From: Baylisascaris procyonis
Taxonomy: Eukaryota; Nematoda; Chromadorea; Rhabditida; Ascarididae
Assembly (NCBI GenBank): GCA_037389465.1
Contig: JAZARR010000123.1
Location: forward strand, 2,116,501-2,180,500
Reading direction: 5' to 3'
DNA length: 64,000 nt
Part shown: one piece after another, positions 27,037 through 44,699 of the stretch
Numbering within the stretch: position 1 is the first letter of the stretch
Layout: each line of letters opens with the position of its first letter
The notes under the pieces: model-generated
What the model saw: only the letters and a program-made list of their open reading frames with translations
Told to the model about the DNA's origin: nothing
Databases searched by the model: none
Translations under genes and position numbers: made by a program

Positions 27037-27596
27037 TCTCGATGCAATCAATGATTCTGCAAATAGATGAATGTTGTTGACAAACGCAGAACGTGTTTCA
27101 TTATAGACAATACGTGTTCTCGCTTCGTTAGTTGCAAGATTAGATTCCAATCCCATGACGAATAATCTAAATGTATCTGAATCCATCCATCGAACTGAAT
27201 CCGAATGATACTGCCAGTTTTATTGCGTCAACAAATGAGCCTGCTAATGCATTTTCACTAGCAAATGTACCGCAATATTTCTTTGTTTCTTGTATGCTTT
27301 CATGTTACTTTATGCACTCATGTCCGTATGTACAGGGTAGTAGCATCGATAACATTTGTCTACAAGATCGGATCTTCTAAGCCTACTAGGTTGGCAATCT
27401 CGAAGCTGCTGGTTACTCAATCTCGTTTCTCTATGCCTCCCTAAGCAATTCAATCGTGAATTGAATTCACTTGATTTCTGGATTTCCCGTCGTTGGGCAA
27501 TAGTATGAACAAATCTTGCTGGCTATAAGCTGACCGGAAACGGTGAAAATATATAACATAAAAGCACGGGCGAAACAAGTTTTGTCGGATCATGTG

Positions 27597-27737
27597 GCAA
27601 TCAGGTGATCACCGAAACAGATGCCATCAGGTAATCACCGGAACGGAAGTTCCATCGGGTAATCACCGGAACGGAAGGTGCCACCAGGGGACCACCGGAA
27701 CGGAAAGTACCACCAGGTAGTTACCGGAACGGAGGGT
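27597..27737. repeat. 29-bp minisatellite, about five copies
   Basis: Tandem units of 28-29 bases with the core ATCACCGGAACGGAAG, at 27597-27622 (divergent, partial), 27623-27650, 27651-27679, 27680-27708 and 27709-27737. The unit length is not a multiple of three in most copies, so it is not a coding repeat. It is strikingly G+C-rich for this region and lies between DGAT1 and the coiled-coil gene. Confidence 0.9.
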
Positions 27738-27841
27738 GCCAATTTTTTTCGAGATTCTAGCATTGTTTACAAATATTCATCTCCGAATATTTATAAGTTA
27801 ATATAAGTTACTATTGTTGATTGGTTAGCCTAGCTTATCAC

Positions 27842-28163
27842 CTATAACGCTATCACCATCTCATTATAGATGCTTTTCCATTTTCTTTTCCGTTGTTGTT
27901 GCATTTTAGTTCTCAAATTTTGTAATGACCGTATGGATGCATTCATGTGAGAATCGGCTATTCGTAAAAATATTTGCAGCTCTTTTATGTTCCTTCCGGT
28001 CGACATTGTGTATAAGATTGTCAATCTTTTGCCTGGACTCATAATATCATCGTTACTAAGCTTCTCTAAAAACCTCATTTTATCCTCTATTAATCTACTT
28101 TTATCAGCTAATTGTGAGCATTTTTTATTATCAGCTAATAGGCTTGAAAAATTCTTTTATAAT
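27842..28163 (-). CDS. Coiled-coil-like protein, 3' end (partial)
   Basis: A - strand frame is open for about 107 codons from just after a TAA near 28164 down to the stop at 27842. An internal ATG at 28078 would give 78 residues. Composition is typical of a real protein: Lys/Arg/Glu/Gln-rich helical segments such as RNIKELQIFLRIADSHMNAS and a basic LRTKMQQQRKRKWKSIYNEM near the end. The + strand reading of the same bases is a Leu/Ser-rich frame that I judge to be its shadow. No family is recognised. The start and any upstream exons are unresolved. It sits about 800 bases upstream of DGAT1 on the same strand and divergently from KRR1. Confidence 0.4.
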
Positions 28164-34218
<6,055 letters not shown>

Positions 34219-35859
34219 AAATCTTATAAATGATCTAAACTTTGTGCTGTTGAAGCGTTTTTTTTTTTTAAATGGATGAATGAATAAAATGAAGTGAATG
34301 ATTTGCTTTAAATTGCTTTTAAATATCAACTACAAAGAGAAACGATAAGAAGATATGGAAATAAAAGTGCTTAGACTAGTGGGACTCGATCTGGGATCTT
34401 ATCGATTTCCATTCTGAAGCTGCTTACTTTTTTGATTGAAAAATATGGGAAAGTCTATACTATATTGCTGAGAAAGCAATAGTCTGAGGAAGGAACGGAT
34501 AAGGAAGGGACTTATTCCGCACTCAATTTCATGAACGAGGTCATATTAGGCGATGGAAATACTCTCGTGCAAGATCTCATGAACAGACCAATTTGCATGA
34601 AGTGGAATTTCCATTACAATGTTTACTGGATTTATAGTTTCCTATCTATTGTACCTTATTGACTTTTAAAAATATATTTAATGATTACCTGAAGTGTTAG
34701 GCGGAGCAAATCCTGCCCCAGCATTATTACTGAAATAAAATCCATATAGGTAGTAGAGGTTCGTATCCTCAGTTCTTCGCATATCCCTCATAGTTACCCT
34801 CCCTTCTTCCTATATGCTGTACGTGTTGGCGTCCTGTGTGGTCCGTTTTAGTTTGTGTGCGGTATAGATTCCGTTTGGCATGTGTGTGTGGGAGAGTGCG
34901 GTACACGTGGGGCGTCCTGTGTGGTCCGTTTTAGTTTCTGTTATATAGATTCCATTTGGCATATGTGTGGGAGAGTGTGGTATGCGTAGTGTGTGTGTGA
35001 GGGGGGGGGGTGGGGGATGGGAGTCTTTGCGTGTATGTGTGTATATGAGTGCTGTATGTAGGGAGTGGTTTGTGGTTTATGGTGCGTGGGGCGTGTCCTG
35101 TGTGTGTGGTGTGTGTGTGGCGGTGCAGTGTATGGTATGTAGTGTGGTCGCGTTGTGTGTGTGGTGTGGTGTAGGTGGTGGTGTGGTGTGCGTGAGGCGT
35201 GTTTAGTATGTGTGCGATGTATGTGTGACCCCCAGCTATCTCATGTCATAGCTCAACCCCAGATGGACGAATTTTGAACCGGTTTTTTCTAAACCTTGTA
35301 TAAGACGAGGAAAAGTGTGTTTCAGTGTTGCTCCATGTGGAGAGATGCTAGTATATGTAATATAAGATGGTTTATTAGTACTGGAATCATATAGTATGGT
35401 GTTGTTGCAATAATAAGAGCCGACCACTGGATTGCATCAAAAATTTGCATATACAGCATTAGTGAATCCGTCTTAACTTGTCTGTTGGTTTTTATTGTGT
35501 TATTTTATGTTTCTTGATGAAGATCGCCACATTGGTGGCTGCGTGAGGAATTTCCTTTATACGTAATAAAGAGAGATAATGAGATGTTTTCTAAATTTCT
35601 TCTTAGAGGGATTGTTTTAGTTCGTCGAAGTTTTATGTTCCGCAAATAGTAGATGGTTTTGCAAAAGTTTATGAAAGATAAGTGCTTCAAAAAAGAAAAA
35701 GAAATTCAAATTACTTTTGTTGATGCAAACGAAAAATTTGCTTCAAAGAAATTTGCATGAGGAATTTCGTTGTCGGAGACCTTCCAATGAATCAGCATTT
35801 GTAGTGTACACCACGCTGACTGGCCGGTAAGTTCCGGCATTATCGTTAATTCTCTGAAG
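34219..35859. other. KRR1-kinase interval
   Basis: Holds the KRR1 3' flank, one copy of the GT-rich repeat (34719-35230) and about 600 bases upstream of the kinase start with no supported gene. The open frames through the GT-rich repeat (Cys/Val/Gly-rich) are repeat artefacts. Confidence 0.5.
34719..35230 (+). repeat. GT-rich dispersed repeat, copy A
   Basis: Begins with a unique-looking block (GCATTATTACTG, then ATAAAATCCAT, GGTTCGTATCCTCAGTTCTT and CCTCATAG), followed by a roughly 83-base unit present twice in tandem (starting near 34831 and 34914, core GTCCTGTGTGGTCCGTTTTA). A long degenerate GT tract then runs to about 35230. The same modules occur in reverse orientation at 42955-43690. 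Confidence 0.85.
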
Positions 35860-38800
35860 ATGGCGGCTGGTGGACGAACATCGACAATGGACAGTGAGGA
35901 GGATGAAGATCTAGGCATTAAAGAGGTGAGTGCCTTAAGTCAATGCTAATATTGTTTTTCGAATGAACCATATATGAAGGTTGTGTTCAGCGGAGGTTTA
36001 CTTTACCAAGTAAAAACCAAGATGAACTATCTCGGCCAACTAATCGGCATATGATTTGTCGATATGTGACATGTATGCACACCTGATATATTCCTCAATG
36101 CCAACATGAGTTAAATCTAATCTCAAGAAACTAGCATCTCATATTCTATAGTAGAATTATAAAAGGATAACCTCATTCATCCCTTCACTAATGTGCATGT
36201 ACCGACGTTTGCCTAGACGATAGACAGTTGAAAATAATTGATGAATTCAAATGACGTAGACTCGATGAATAGATAAAATCAACTTATTTAAGGGAACGAT
36301 AATTGAATCTTCACATGCCAAATATACAGTACTAAAGATGTTGGGCGAAGGCGGTTTTGGTGCGGTCTATCGTGTCCATGATGCGAATAATCGAAATCTC
36401 GAATACGCAATGAAAGTGGAAAGGAAACTAGAGACAAGAAGAGATTCGAAACTAAAAATGGAGGTATTTTCCATAAGGATCCTTGATCTTCACTACCGAA
36501 CATGATGAAAAAGTTCACTGCGAAAGTTGCACAATGTTTTCAATTTTGAGGATATTATGTGGAGAAGGAACCGCGAATGAACTAGTTGACAGAAGACTTG
36601 ATATATTAGCAAAACTTTTAGAACTGTGATGTGAGCAGATGGCAGCCGGCAATCCTACTTTACTTGAAGAGCATTGAATCGGAAAAGCAAGAGCCACACC
36701 TTTTTGACTGTCCCCAAACTTATCTCTCTCGGATTGAGTTATATGTGTTTTTAAGAACCCTCAGCAGCACTGTTCGACCACGACCATCGAAAATCGAGAA
36801 TCATTGAGTAGCCCAAGATTTCAATTTTTTTTCAACTTCAAGAAGAAAGTTTAAATTGTCAGATCTCCATCCATAAAGTGCGATGCTCTGAGCGGCTCGG
36901 CAACGTGTGCATAATCTACAGAAAAACTCGAGAGTCTTAAATCCCTCAATTGAATTTCAAAAGAGTAGAATATTCAAATGTTCCGCGCGGTATCGCATAA
37001 AAATTGTCTAGTTCACTCGGACAAATTTTCAAAGAGAAATTTGTCTTTTTAAAGAGAAATTTGAATTTTCGTAGAAAAATTTAAATTTTCGAGAATAAAT
37101 TTGAATTTTCGAAGACATATTTACCTGGCTTCAGCGAGCGAATCGTTTGGCTTATTTTTATGAGGTACTGAATAATGAATTTGAGTGACACGCTATAGAT
37201 AGTGGATTTATAGGATTTAAGTGTAAACTGACAAACTATCAGCCGTATAGTTCAAAACGAGATAAAAGAGTGATTTCGTCGCTAAACGGTCTTTAATCCG
37301 TTAGCAGTCGTTCTAATGAACTCGCTGTGTCTATCATTTGTTTTACTGTAGAGGATTTAGTTGCCATAATATAGGAGGATTTTCCCTCACAGTGTCGTCC
37401 TCCCTGCTTATGTAAATAGTTATGGCAATGAATACGGATATTGACTTTTCAAGTTACATAACAATGCCACATCGAAGAAGGAGCTGGTTAGTTGTAGGAA
37501 ATATAAGCTGAAAGCGTATCCTATCACTTAAATGAGATTATGAATAAATTGCGGTTTCTCAGAGCTTATTGCATAAATCATCGTTTGACATCCTGAACAG
37601 ATGGAACGGGATTTAAAGAATTGATTAAGGGTTTCACGAGTAATATAGTTTCTATCTAACAATATCAGTGAATAATGTCTAGGTAGCATTTTGACTTAGG
37701 GCACTTCAGTAAAAGTTATCTGTATTGTGACAGCCGTCTGGACGTTTTTTGTTGAATAAGAGTCTAAAAGCGCAACATATAAGTAGCTAAAAGTAGTTGC
37801 GCAACAATTGAGCGAATCATACAACTCTAAATTCCACTTAAAACCAACAAATTCACTTCTATAGTCAAATAATATGGTGAAGAATTCCAAACTTTCAATA
37901 TATAAGTCATATGGATTAAGCACAACAGTTTGATTTGTGACTATTCTTTCAGTGATGCTGCCATACTTGCACTAGAATGGGGCCATGAAAAATTCTAAAA
38001 GCCATCTCAATAAAGCGCCATTGCAAATTTTCAATTGTTTTGATAATTTTCTTCAAAAATGACGAACAAATTTGACTAAAATTTTCTAAAATGAGACGGA
38101 AGTAAGCAGTGAAAACTGTTTTCTTGCAAGAATTGCGTAATTGAATTCACAACTGGAGTGACCCATCTCTGATCTTAAATTTGGTGACTACGCCAACTGG
38201 TGCCGGCAGCTAAATAAACATTCCAGTTCTTAATCTTTTTTTTTTTTTTTTATTAAAAAGATTTAGACCGCAAAAAAAAGACATAGGATATTCTCACAAG
38301 AAATTGACTTACGAAAAGAGAAGGAATGTATATATCAGATGTTTTGAAGGCTTAATTATATTTCCAGTAAAAGTAAGCCTTAACATAGTACTATGTGATC
38401 AAATTAGGACTAAACAATACATCTACGTATCCTTACATCATCAACGTAACGTATGCAAGCAATAACTGCTAATTTTTCTTGAAAATACTCGTGGATTTAT
38501 TGTCCTGCAATGTTGTTATTACCTACTTTTTTGCTTTATCTCTCGCTAAATTGCTTCGTAACCGATCGACTAAATGAATAGTATTTGATATCAGTTGAAT
38601 TAGTCAATATGAATGTGATATTATTTATAATAGTGTAAATCATATAGAAATATTTCTTCCGTAATGAAAACTTAAGAATCGACATAAAGAACGAATGAAA
38701 TGATAACGAAAATATGAGGTTTTCAGATTGCAATTCTAAAACTCGTATCAAATGAGCGTGCCGAAAAATCGCATTTCACAAAAATCATCGATCGTGGTAA

Positions 38801-41784
38801 AAAAGAGAAATATTTTTTCCTCGTTATGCAACTCGTCGGCAAATCGTTAGCTGATCTCAAATCTGCTCGATCACACAAGGTTCTATATTTATCTCAACAT
38901 TATAATATGAGTCTATAATAGTATTAGTAACGAAAGAAATCGTTTGATTAGCCAATATCCAAGATAATGGAGGCTGAATTTTACGCTGTAAAATCAACTG
39001 AATCAGGTCGGTTGTAAGCCTAGTTACAATGAATTTTTGTATGATACGAGACGGGCATGAAATGAAAGACTGAGCATGCGGTGAGGGATCGCCATATCGG
39101 CTGACGGGAAGGAATATAAACTTTCGCTTTTGTTTCACAGAGAAATCGTGAGTTGTGAGTCATTCTCGCAACTCTCACAATAAAACATTCCTACTTATTA
39201 ACTCCTGTAAGTCTATTTAAATGCGTTATATGAGGGAAATTGTAATTTACTTCTCTATTTGAAAGATTCCTTTCCCTTAGCTAATGCAATTTTATTGCGG
39301 CAGATATTTTCATTGACAACCGGTATTGGCTCTGCTATTCAATGCTTAGAAGCAGTAGAAGATCTACACAAACATGGTTTCATTCATCGTGATATAAAAC
39401 CTGCTAATTATGCTATCGGTCTTGGTGATCAACTGCGTGTGGTAAGCAATTTTCTGCGATTTCTTGAATCTTATTATGTGCTAATATATTTTACAACAAC
39501 CTTTTATTAAAGCGTTTTAAAAAGCTGCTTATAAAAAACTATCAGCGGCTTATGCGCCGCCTCCTTTATGTTCATAGTACCCATCGTCGATTTATTTTTA
39601 TCGTTTCTAAAAATATTTGCAAATTCGCTTTATTATTTACAAATTCCTTAAACTATAGTAACAAAGTAGAAAAGAAATATAGCGAAATTTTTAAGTACCA
39701 ATTTCTATTTCAATTTGTCAAGAGTGAATCATGAAGTAATGAAAGTAGACATAACCATGAAAATTGTAGATATATATTCTGGATTTTGGTATAGCGAGGA
39801 AAATTCTAAACGATAAAGGAGAAATAAAAACACCTCGCGTATCGGTTGCATTTAAAGGAACGATAAAATTCGCCCCATTGGCTTGTCATCGACGTAAAGA
39901 ACTTGGCCCAAAAGACGATTGTGAATCGTGGTTCTATCTTTTGCTTGATTTGATATTGCTGGACGGTTAGTGATTGATTGAATTCTCATCTTGACCATTT
40001 AATTTTGAAGATCAGATGACGATCTCGAATCTTTTCTCGTATATGAAAGTGCACTTGCTTGAATGCTTAGAAGAAATTTGTTGAATTATGATGACTCATC
40101 CATAATTCCATATTTGTAGTATTACTTTCATGTTAGACTGGTATTTCAGACTCATTTTGAGAGTCTATATGGAATTAGACAAACGGGAGCAGTATCGGTG
40201 GGTCAGCAAGCTGAAGCCTTTAACTATTTCCTTATTACCCGCTGCATGTCTTCTATCTGTCCTCAGTCCAATTTTTCTACTTCAGCTTACTAACTGTAAT
40301 TGAAGGATAAAGAATGCATCTACAAATCTTAGCGTCAGTAAGTTTATTCTAGTGAAAGGAGTGATTTTTTCTTTTGAATCAGTCATGAGCTTGTTAGAGA
40401 TTTGAATATGGCTTACCGTCCTGCTTTTCCTATAATAAATCACTTCCTTCTTGAGAAAAATCCTTTAAATTTTCTTAATAAACATTTATTCCAAAAAAAA
40501 TAAAACCGTCGAAAGAGTCGAAAGTTTCTCTTTGAGAGCAATTCACATTCGACTTTCATCCAATTATTTTCTTACAGGTTTACCGTGGCGAAAAGTTTCC
40601 GATAAGAATGAAGTGTTGAAAATAAAAGAAGAATGCCGCACTAAGCATAGAGATAAATTATTGCATAGTTTTAAATGCAAAGAGGAATTCGGCAAAATAA
40701 TGGATTATGTCGATTCGTTGCATTATGAGGATCGCGTGGATTATTCCTATATTTATGAGATGCTTAAAACGGTCTCAATGCTTAATTTCTTTCTTAACTT
40801 GATGGCCTATAATTCCCAAACCTATAAGGCTCGCAACAACATTTCTATTCTAACAACTTCGGTTCGATAGTCTAAATTGCCTCGAAGATGAATTTGAGAA
40901 AAGCAATATACCACGATTGTTTGTATATGCAACAGCAATTATATTATATAAAGAAGTATATTTCCTATGCTAAACATTTAGGACGACGGTGCATTTATTC
41001 ATGTTATAAAAAAAAAAGTGAAAGACGCAATCTTAAAGTGCATATGCCGTGCTTCCTCGTCCATATTTAATCCTTTTCCTCCTCTCTCGCGTTCCTTTAT
41101 CAGTCCTTTCATCCGCTCCAACAGTCGCATATTTTAGAAGATTAGGGAATTTCTTTTCTCACATATATTCGAATTTCCTCTTGATGCTTTTTTCCTGAGT
41201 GGCTGGTCCATCGCTTCATCTATACAGATTATAGAGTTACAAAATAAAGAGCAGTTCCTCGATGATGAAATTAAATAACTAAAGTAAACGGCTATCTGAG
41301 CATCGAAATTTGTGCTTAAATTCGCCCAATGACGATTCAACATCAGTGATCCCACTTGCGCACTTTTTGATTGTTGCAGTATGAATCGAGAATGAACATA
41401 TCCTTGTAAATGTTAGCGTCAAAAGTGTTGCAGCAAATTTCTACGCGAGGAACACGAAAACAATAGAGCAAACAAAACCCCTGGCTTGAACTAAAACACT
41501 AGCAAGCAGTGGGTCTCGACCTCGACCACTGGCCCGATTTCTGGGATACCAATCGTTCTGGGGCTCTTGACCCGATTTTTAGGCCATCGATTTGCATGCA
41601 AACTCCGGGAAGAAATCTTCGGCTCCTTCGAGCTCGAGTGCTCCAGAATAACACTATCGTCGAAGAAACGCTCGTCCCTGTTGAGGCTTAATGATATTTA
41701 TTGCAGGCTGCAAGTGTATGCGATTTGAGATTAACGGATCCATACGATTGGGAGGAGTCGGGACTTGCTAAAGGAAAGAAATGA
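35860..41784 (+). CDS. Tau-tubulin-kinase-like CK1-family protein kinase
   Basis: Seven + strand exons, 35860-35925, 36293-36463, 38727-38879, 39304-39441, 39770-39965, 40578-40771 and 41707-41784, join in phase to give 331 residues. That is essentially a kinase domain with a short acidic N-terminus and no long tail, as in the nematode TTBK-like group rather than the long vertebrate TTBK1/2. Kinase landmarks are all intact: glycine loop [12 protein letters not shown], the Lys in YAMKVE, the catalytic loop [12 protein letters not shown], and DFGIAR at the Mg-binding site. TTBK/CK1 features follow: [20 protein letters not shown] in the activation and P+1 region, [13 protein letters not shown], and YDWEE near the end. 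It is expected to be an active Ser/Thr kinase; the substrate is unknown. Nematode genomes carry many such genes, often germline-expressed, but expression cannot be read here. The gene is flanked on both sides by inverted copies of a GT/CA-rich repeat. Confidence 0.93.
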
Positions 41785-42954
41785 AAAACTGGACTTTAAG
41801 AAATACGCAATTTGATAGACATCAATAATTTCATGTCAAATAGCTACCTAAATAATATTTAAAAAAAACTGTACTATTTTTATCTCTTAACTAAAATATT
41901 ACTTAGCCATTGAATTCATGCCTTTTATATATAAAATCTGACGAGCGAATTAAAGCATTTTTCTTGAGTTCATTACGTTTCCGTGTTTATGAATGACATA
42001 AAATTTTTACGCGAATGACGTCATGCCATATCCAGTTAAAGTGATGATTAATCTATTTCAGCGAAAAAATTATAAGGATTTTTCCTTTACATTGGTCTCC
42101 TAAGGACCTCGCCCCGTTTCTCGAATTCTGGTCCCACTTATCGCACATTCATATTTTTGTACGATAAGTAATACTTTGTAAATATGTTGAAGCGAATTGT
42201 TTTGAGTCAGATTCAGGTAGGGGTGTCGTGAGGTCTCACTTCAGATGTCAGTAGAAGATATCATACAATTAAATTTAGTTTAATCAACGAAACTTTCACT
42301 ACAAATAAATGTCTCTTCAAGGCGCTTACACTTCCGTTTAGGTGAAATAGTAAAGCCGTGTGAAGGTTAGAGCAACTAAAGCTTGTTTCATGTCCATCGG
42401 ATGCAGACGGATCCATTCATCGTTGTTCCTCTTACGGGGTGAATCCTGGTAATTGCTCCACCGCCCTCGTCCCTATAAGGATACCGATCGGAATGACTGA
42501 GAGCTAATGAGTCTGATCGGGCCATCTTAAAACCAACCGCACCGTAACCAGTGCGAAGCGATGAATTATATTACACATTACGAAACCTTATATAGAGGAA
42601 AGCACAGATCTCGAGTAGTGATAGCCAACTTTTTGAGCTAACTTCCCACTTGGTTGGGAAATGAACTAGAAAGATTTACTCACCTTTTTTTCCGGAGTTA
42701 GAGTGTTGCGATTTATGGCTTAGAAGAAAGTTAGATTTGCTTGAGCTAAATACGACGAATGTTCACAACTGGAAAAATGCAATACAATTGTTGAAAGAGC
42801 CAGTCAGAGGATACGATGATCAAAAAAATAGAAAGAGGGCGATAGTAAAAGCGTATTGGCAGGTGGGCAGTTTGAAATGAGCGATGCCGGAAATGCGGTG
42901 CCGCTTCATTTACGAATAGAATTGGTCACCTAGCAAAGGTTATGCGAAATACCA

Positions 42955-43690
42955 ATGTACACGTCAGCAATATTACCACACCACACAAACACCGCACACA
43001 CACTACACACGCCTCATGCACACCACGCCATCACCTACACCACACCACATGCACCACGCGACCACACCACACCATACACACCGCACCACCAACACACGAC
43101 ACGCACCACAACACACTACACCACACAAATCGCAAACACGACACACTCCACGCACCACATACCACAACCCACCGTCCACACACGCAACACACACATCACA
43201 CCATCCCGCATACATATGCCAAGCGCAATCTATACCCAACAAACTGAAACAGACCACACATGACGCCCGACACACTCTTCCACACATGCCATTGCCGCAC
43301 ACAGATTAAAACGGACCGCACACGACGCTATACTCACACCACGCACATGTAGATAAACAGACTTGCACACTTCCCCTCCCACACCACATACCATTAACAC
43401 CCCACACAAAATCGGACACCCCCTTCTTCATCTGTATATTTACTCCCCTTCCAACGCGTAACCGACCGCTCAATGCCATGCTATATACATCCTCTTGCAC
43501 ATTCCCCTAAGAGAATGACACCTCAAGATATATAGATGAAGACGTAAACACTACCCCAAGAAAGAGACACACGAAGTACACGCACAGCGTATAAAAGAAA
43601 GGAGGATACGAATACTATGAGGAATACGGGAAGAACTGAGGATACGAACCCTTACTGTCTACATGGATTTTATTGCAGTAATAATGCTAG
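42955..43690 (-). repeat. GT/CA-rich dispersed repeat, copy B (inverted)
   Basis: Reverse-complement counterpart of the repeat at 34719-35230. Read on the - strand it starts with AGCATTATTACTG, ATAAAATCCATGTAG and GGTTCGTATCCTCAGTTCTT, then two tandem copies of the GTCCGTTTTA-type unit, then a long GT-rich tract (CA-rich on the + strand, down to about 42955). The copies have diverged by substitutions and small indels, so they are not recent. Confidence 0.85.
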
Positions 43691-43897
43691 GGTGTTGTTC
43701 CCCATGCTCCCCGCAAGGGGGGCTGCCGCCCCTCTCGAAACTTTGAGCACACTTTTCACCACCATACACCACACCGATCCGGCTGTCCAACGAACTCATC
43801 CAAGAGAGTCGCAGAGGAAGGGATAGAAAAAATTCAAAATTCCACTATTTTGAAAAGAGTTATCGTCGGAACAAAGAAAAACGGAATTACTGGTCTT

Positions 43898-43899
<2 letters not shown>

Positions 43900-43959
<60 letters not shown>
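43900..43959. repeat. (AT)n microsatellite
   Basis: About 60 bases of uninterrupted alternating AT, close to the inverted repeat copy B. Confidence 0.95.
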
Positions 43960-43962
<3 letters not shown>

Positions 43963-44114
43963 TGCAAAAATATACTTAAAAGGGCTAGAAATAATAATCA
44001 GTCATATCTTGACCATACACTGATGTCGATGTGGAGATAAATTAACTGGGAACAGAATGGGGGACATAAAAGGGTTGATATGTTTATGTGTTCATTCTAG
44101 CTTCTAGATTGCTC

Positions 44115-44682
44115 TTAAAGTCGAATAGGCATACGGGTGGCGGGCTCATGAGTGGCCGTTGAAATGCACGATGATCTGCAGCAGCGTGGAGTTCGACTGT
44201 GAGATCATGCCGGCGATTCAAACTATCCGTTGTCCTTTCGTATCTGTCGCCTCATTGTATAAGTGTGATCAACTGTTCGTCGCTTTTACCTATCTTCTCT
44301 TGCAAATTACTCGATCACAGCTCGATACAGATCCTTACAGATCCTCAATGAAACCTGGACGACGGTCAACGAGAGCGTACTCACCACTTGCAAATTCCCT
44401 AGAAGCAAATTCTTTCCATATACGTTTAGTTATGATTTCTCTCGCTAAGTTTTTGAGAAATAAAAATTATGGTAGAGCAAAATTTACAATTACATTCATA
44501 TCGCAATTTGTTCTTTGAACTTTAATCCAACGAGGCGAAAAAATTGCCCACACAGATGTTTTGTTTCACACCGAACACTTTCTGCTGAGTCACTGATCGC
44601 ATTCTCCTCTTTTTTTTGTTCATCTGCGCTTGCGTGTAGAAGCGACTTGCCTGCATCGCGAACAGTCCTTTCAGTGGTACAT
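44115..44682 (-). CDS. Unrecognised gene, 3' part (two or three exons)
   Basis: Two - strand exons join in phase. Exon 44339-44444 (acceptor CTTAG, donor GTAAGG) encodes a charged segment including IWKEFASREFASGEYALVDR. Exon 44115-44175 (acceptor CTGCAG) encodes 19 residues and a stop. Just upstream on the same strand a Glu/Lys/Asp/Ala-rich frame is open from about 44682 to 44510 (contains HASADEQKKEENAISDSAES). It can be joined through a GTGGGC donor near 44542, but its acceptor is unclear. I do not recognise a domain, and the 5' end is missing. Confidence 0.4.
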
Positions 44683-44699
44683 TTTCATATCGTTATCGA

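Larger units (their letters stand above)
41785..44114. other. Interval right of the kinase gene
   Basis: Contains a short dispersed-repeat block near 42290-42340, a moderately G+C-rich patch at about 42420-42700 with no supported coding content, the inverted GT/CA repeat copy (42955-43690) and an (AT)n run (43900-43959). The His/Thr/Pro-rich open frames over the CA tract are artefacts of the repeat. Confidence 0.5.

Noticed and set aside
42942..43302. Four overlapping frames of about 100 codons, His/Thr/Pro-rich on one strand and Cys/Val/Gly-rich on the other
   Set aside because: All lie in the degenerate CA/GT repeat. Being open in several frames at once is a property of the repeat, and the composition matches no protein.
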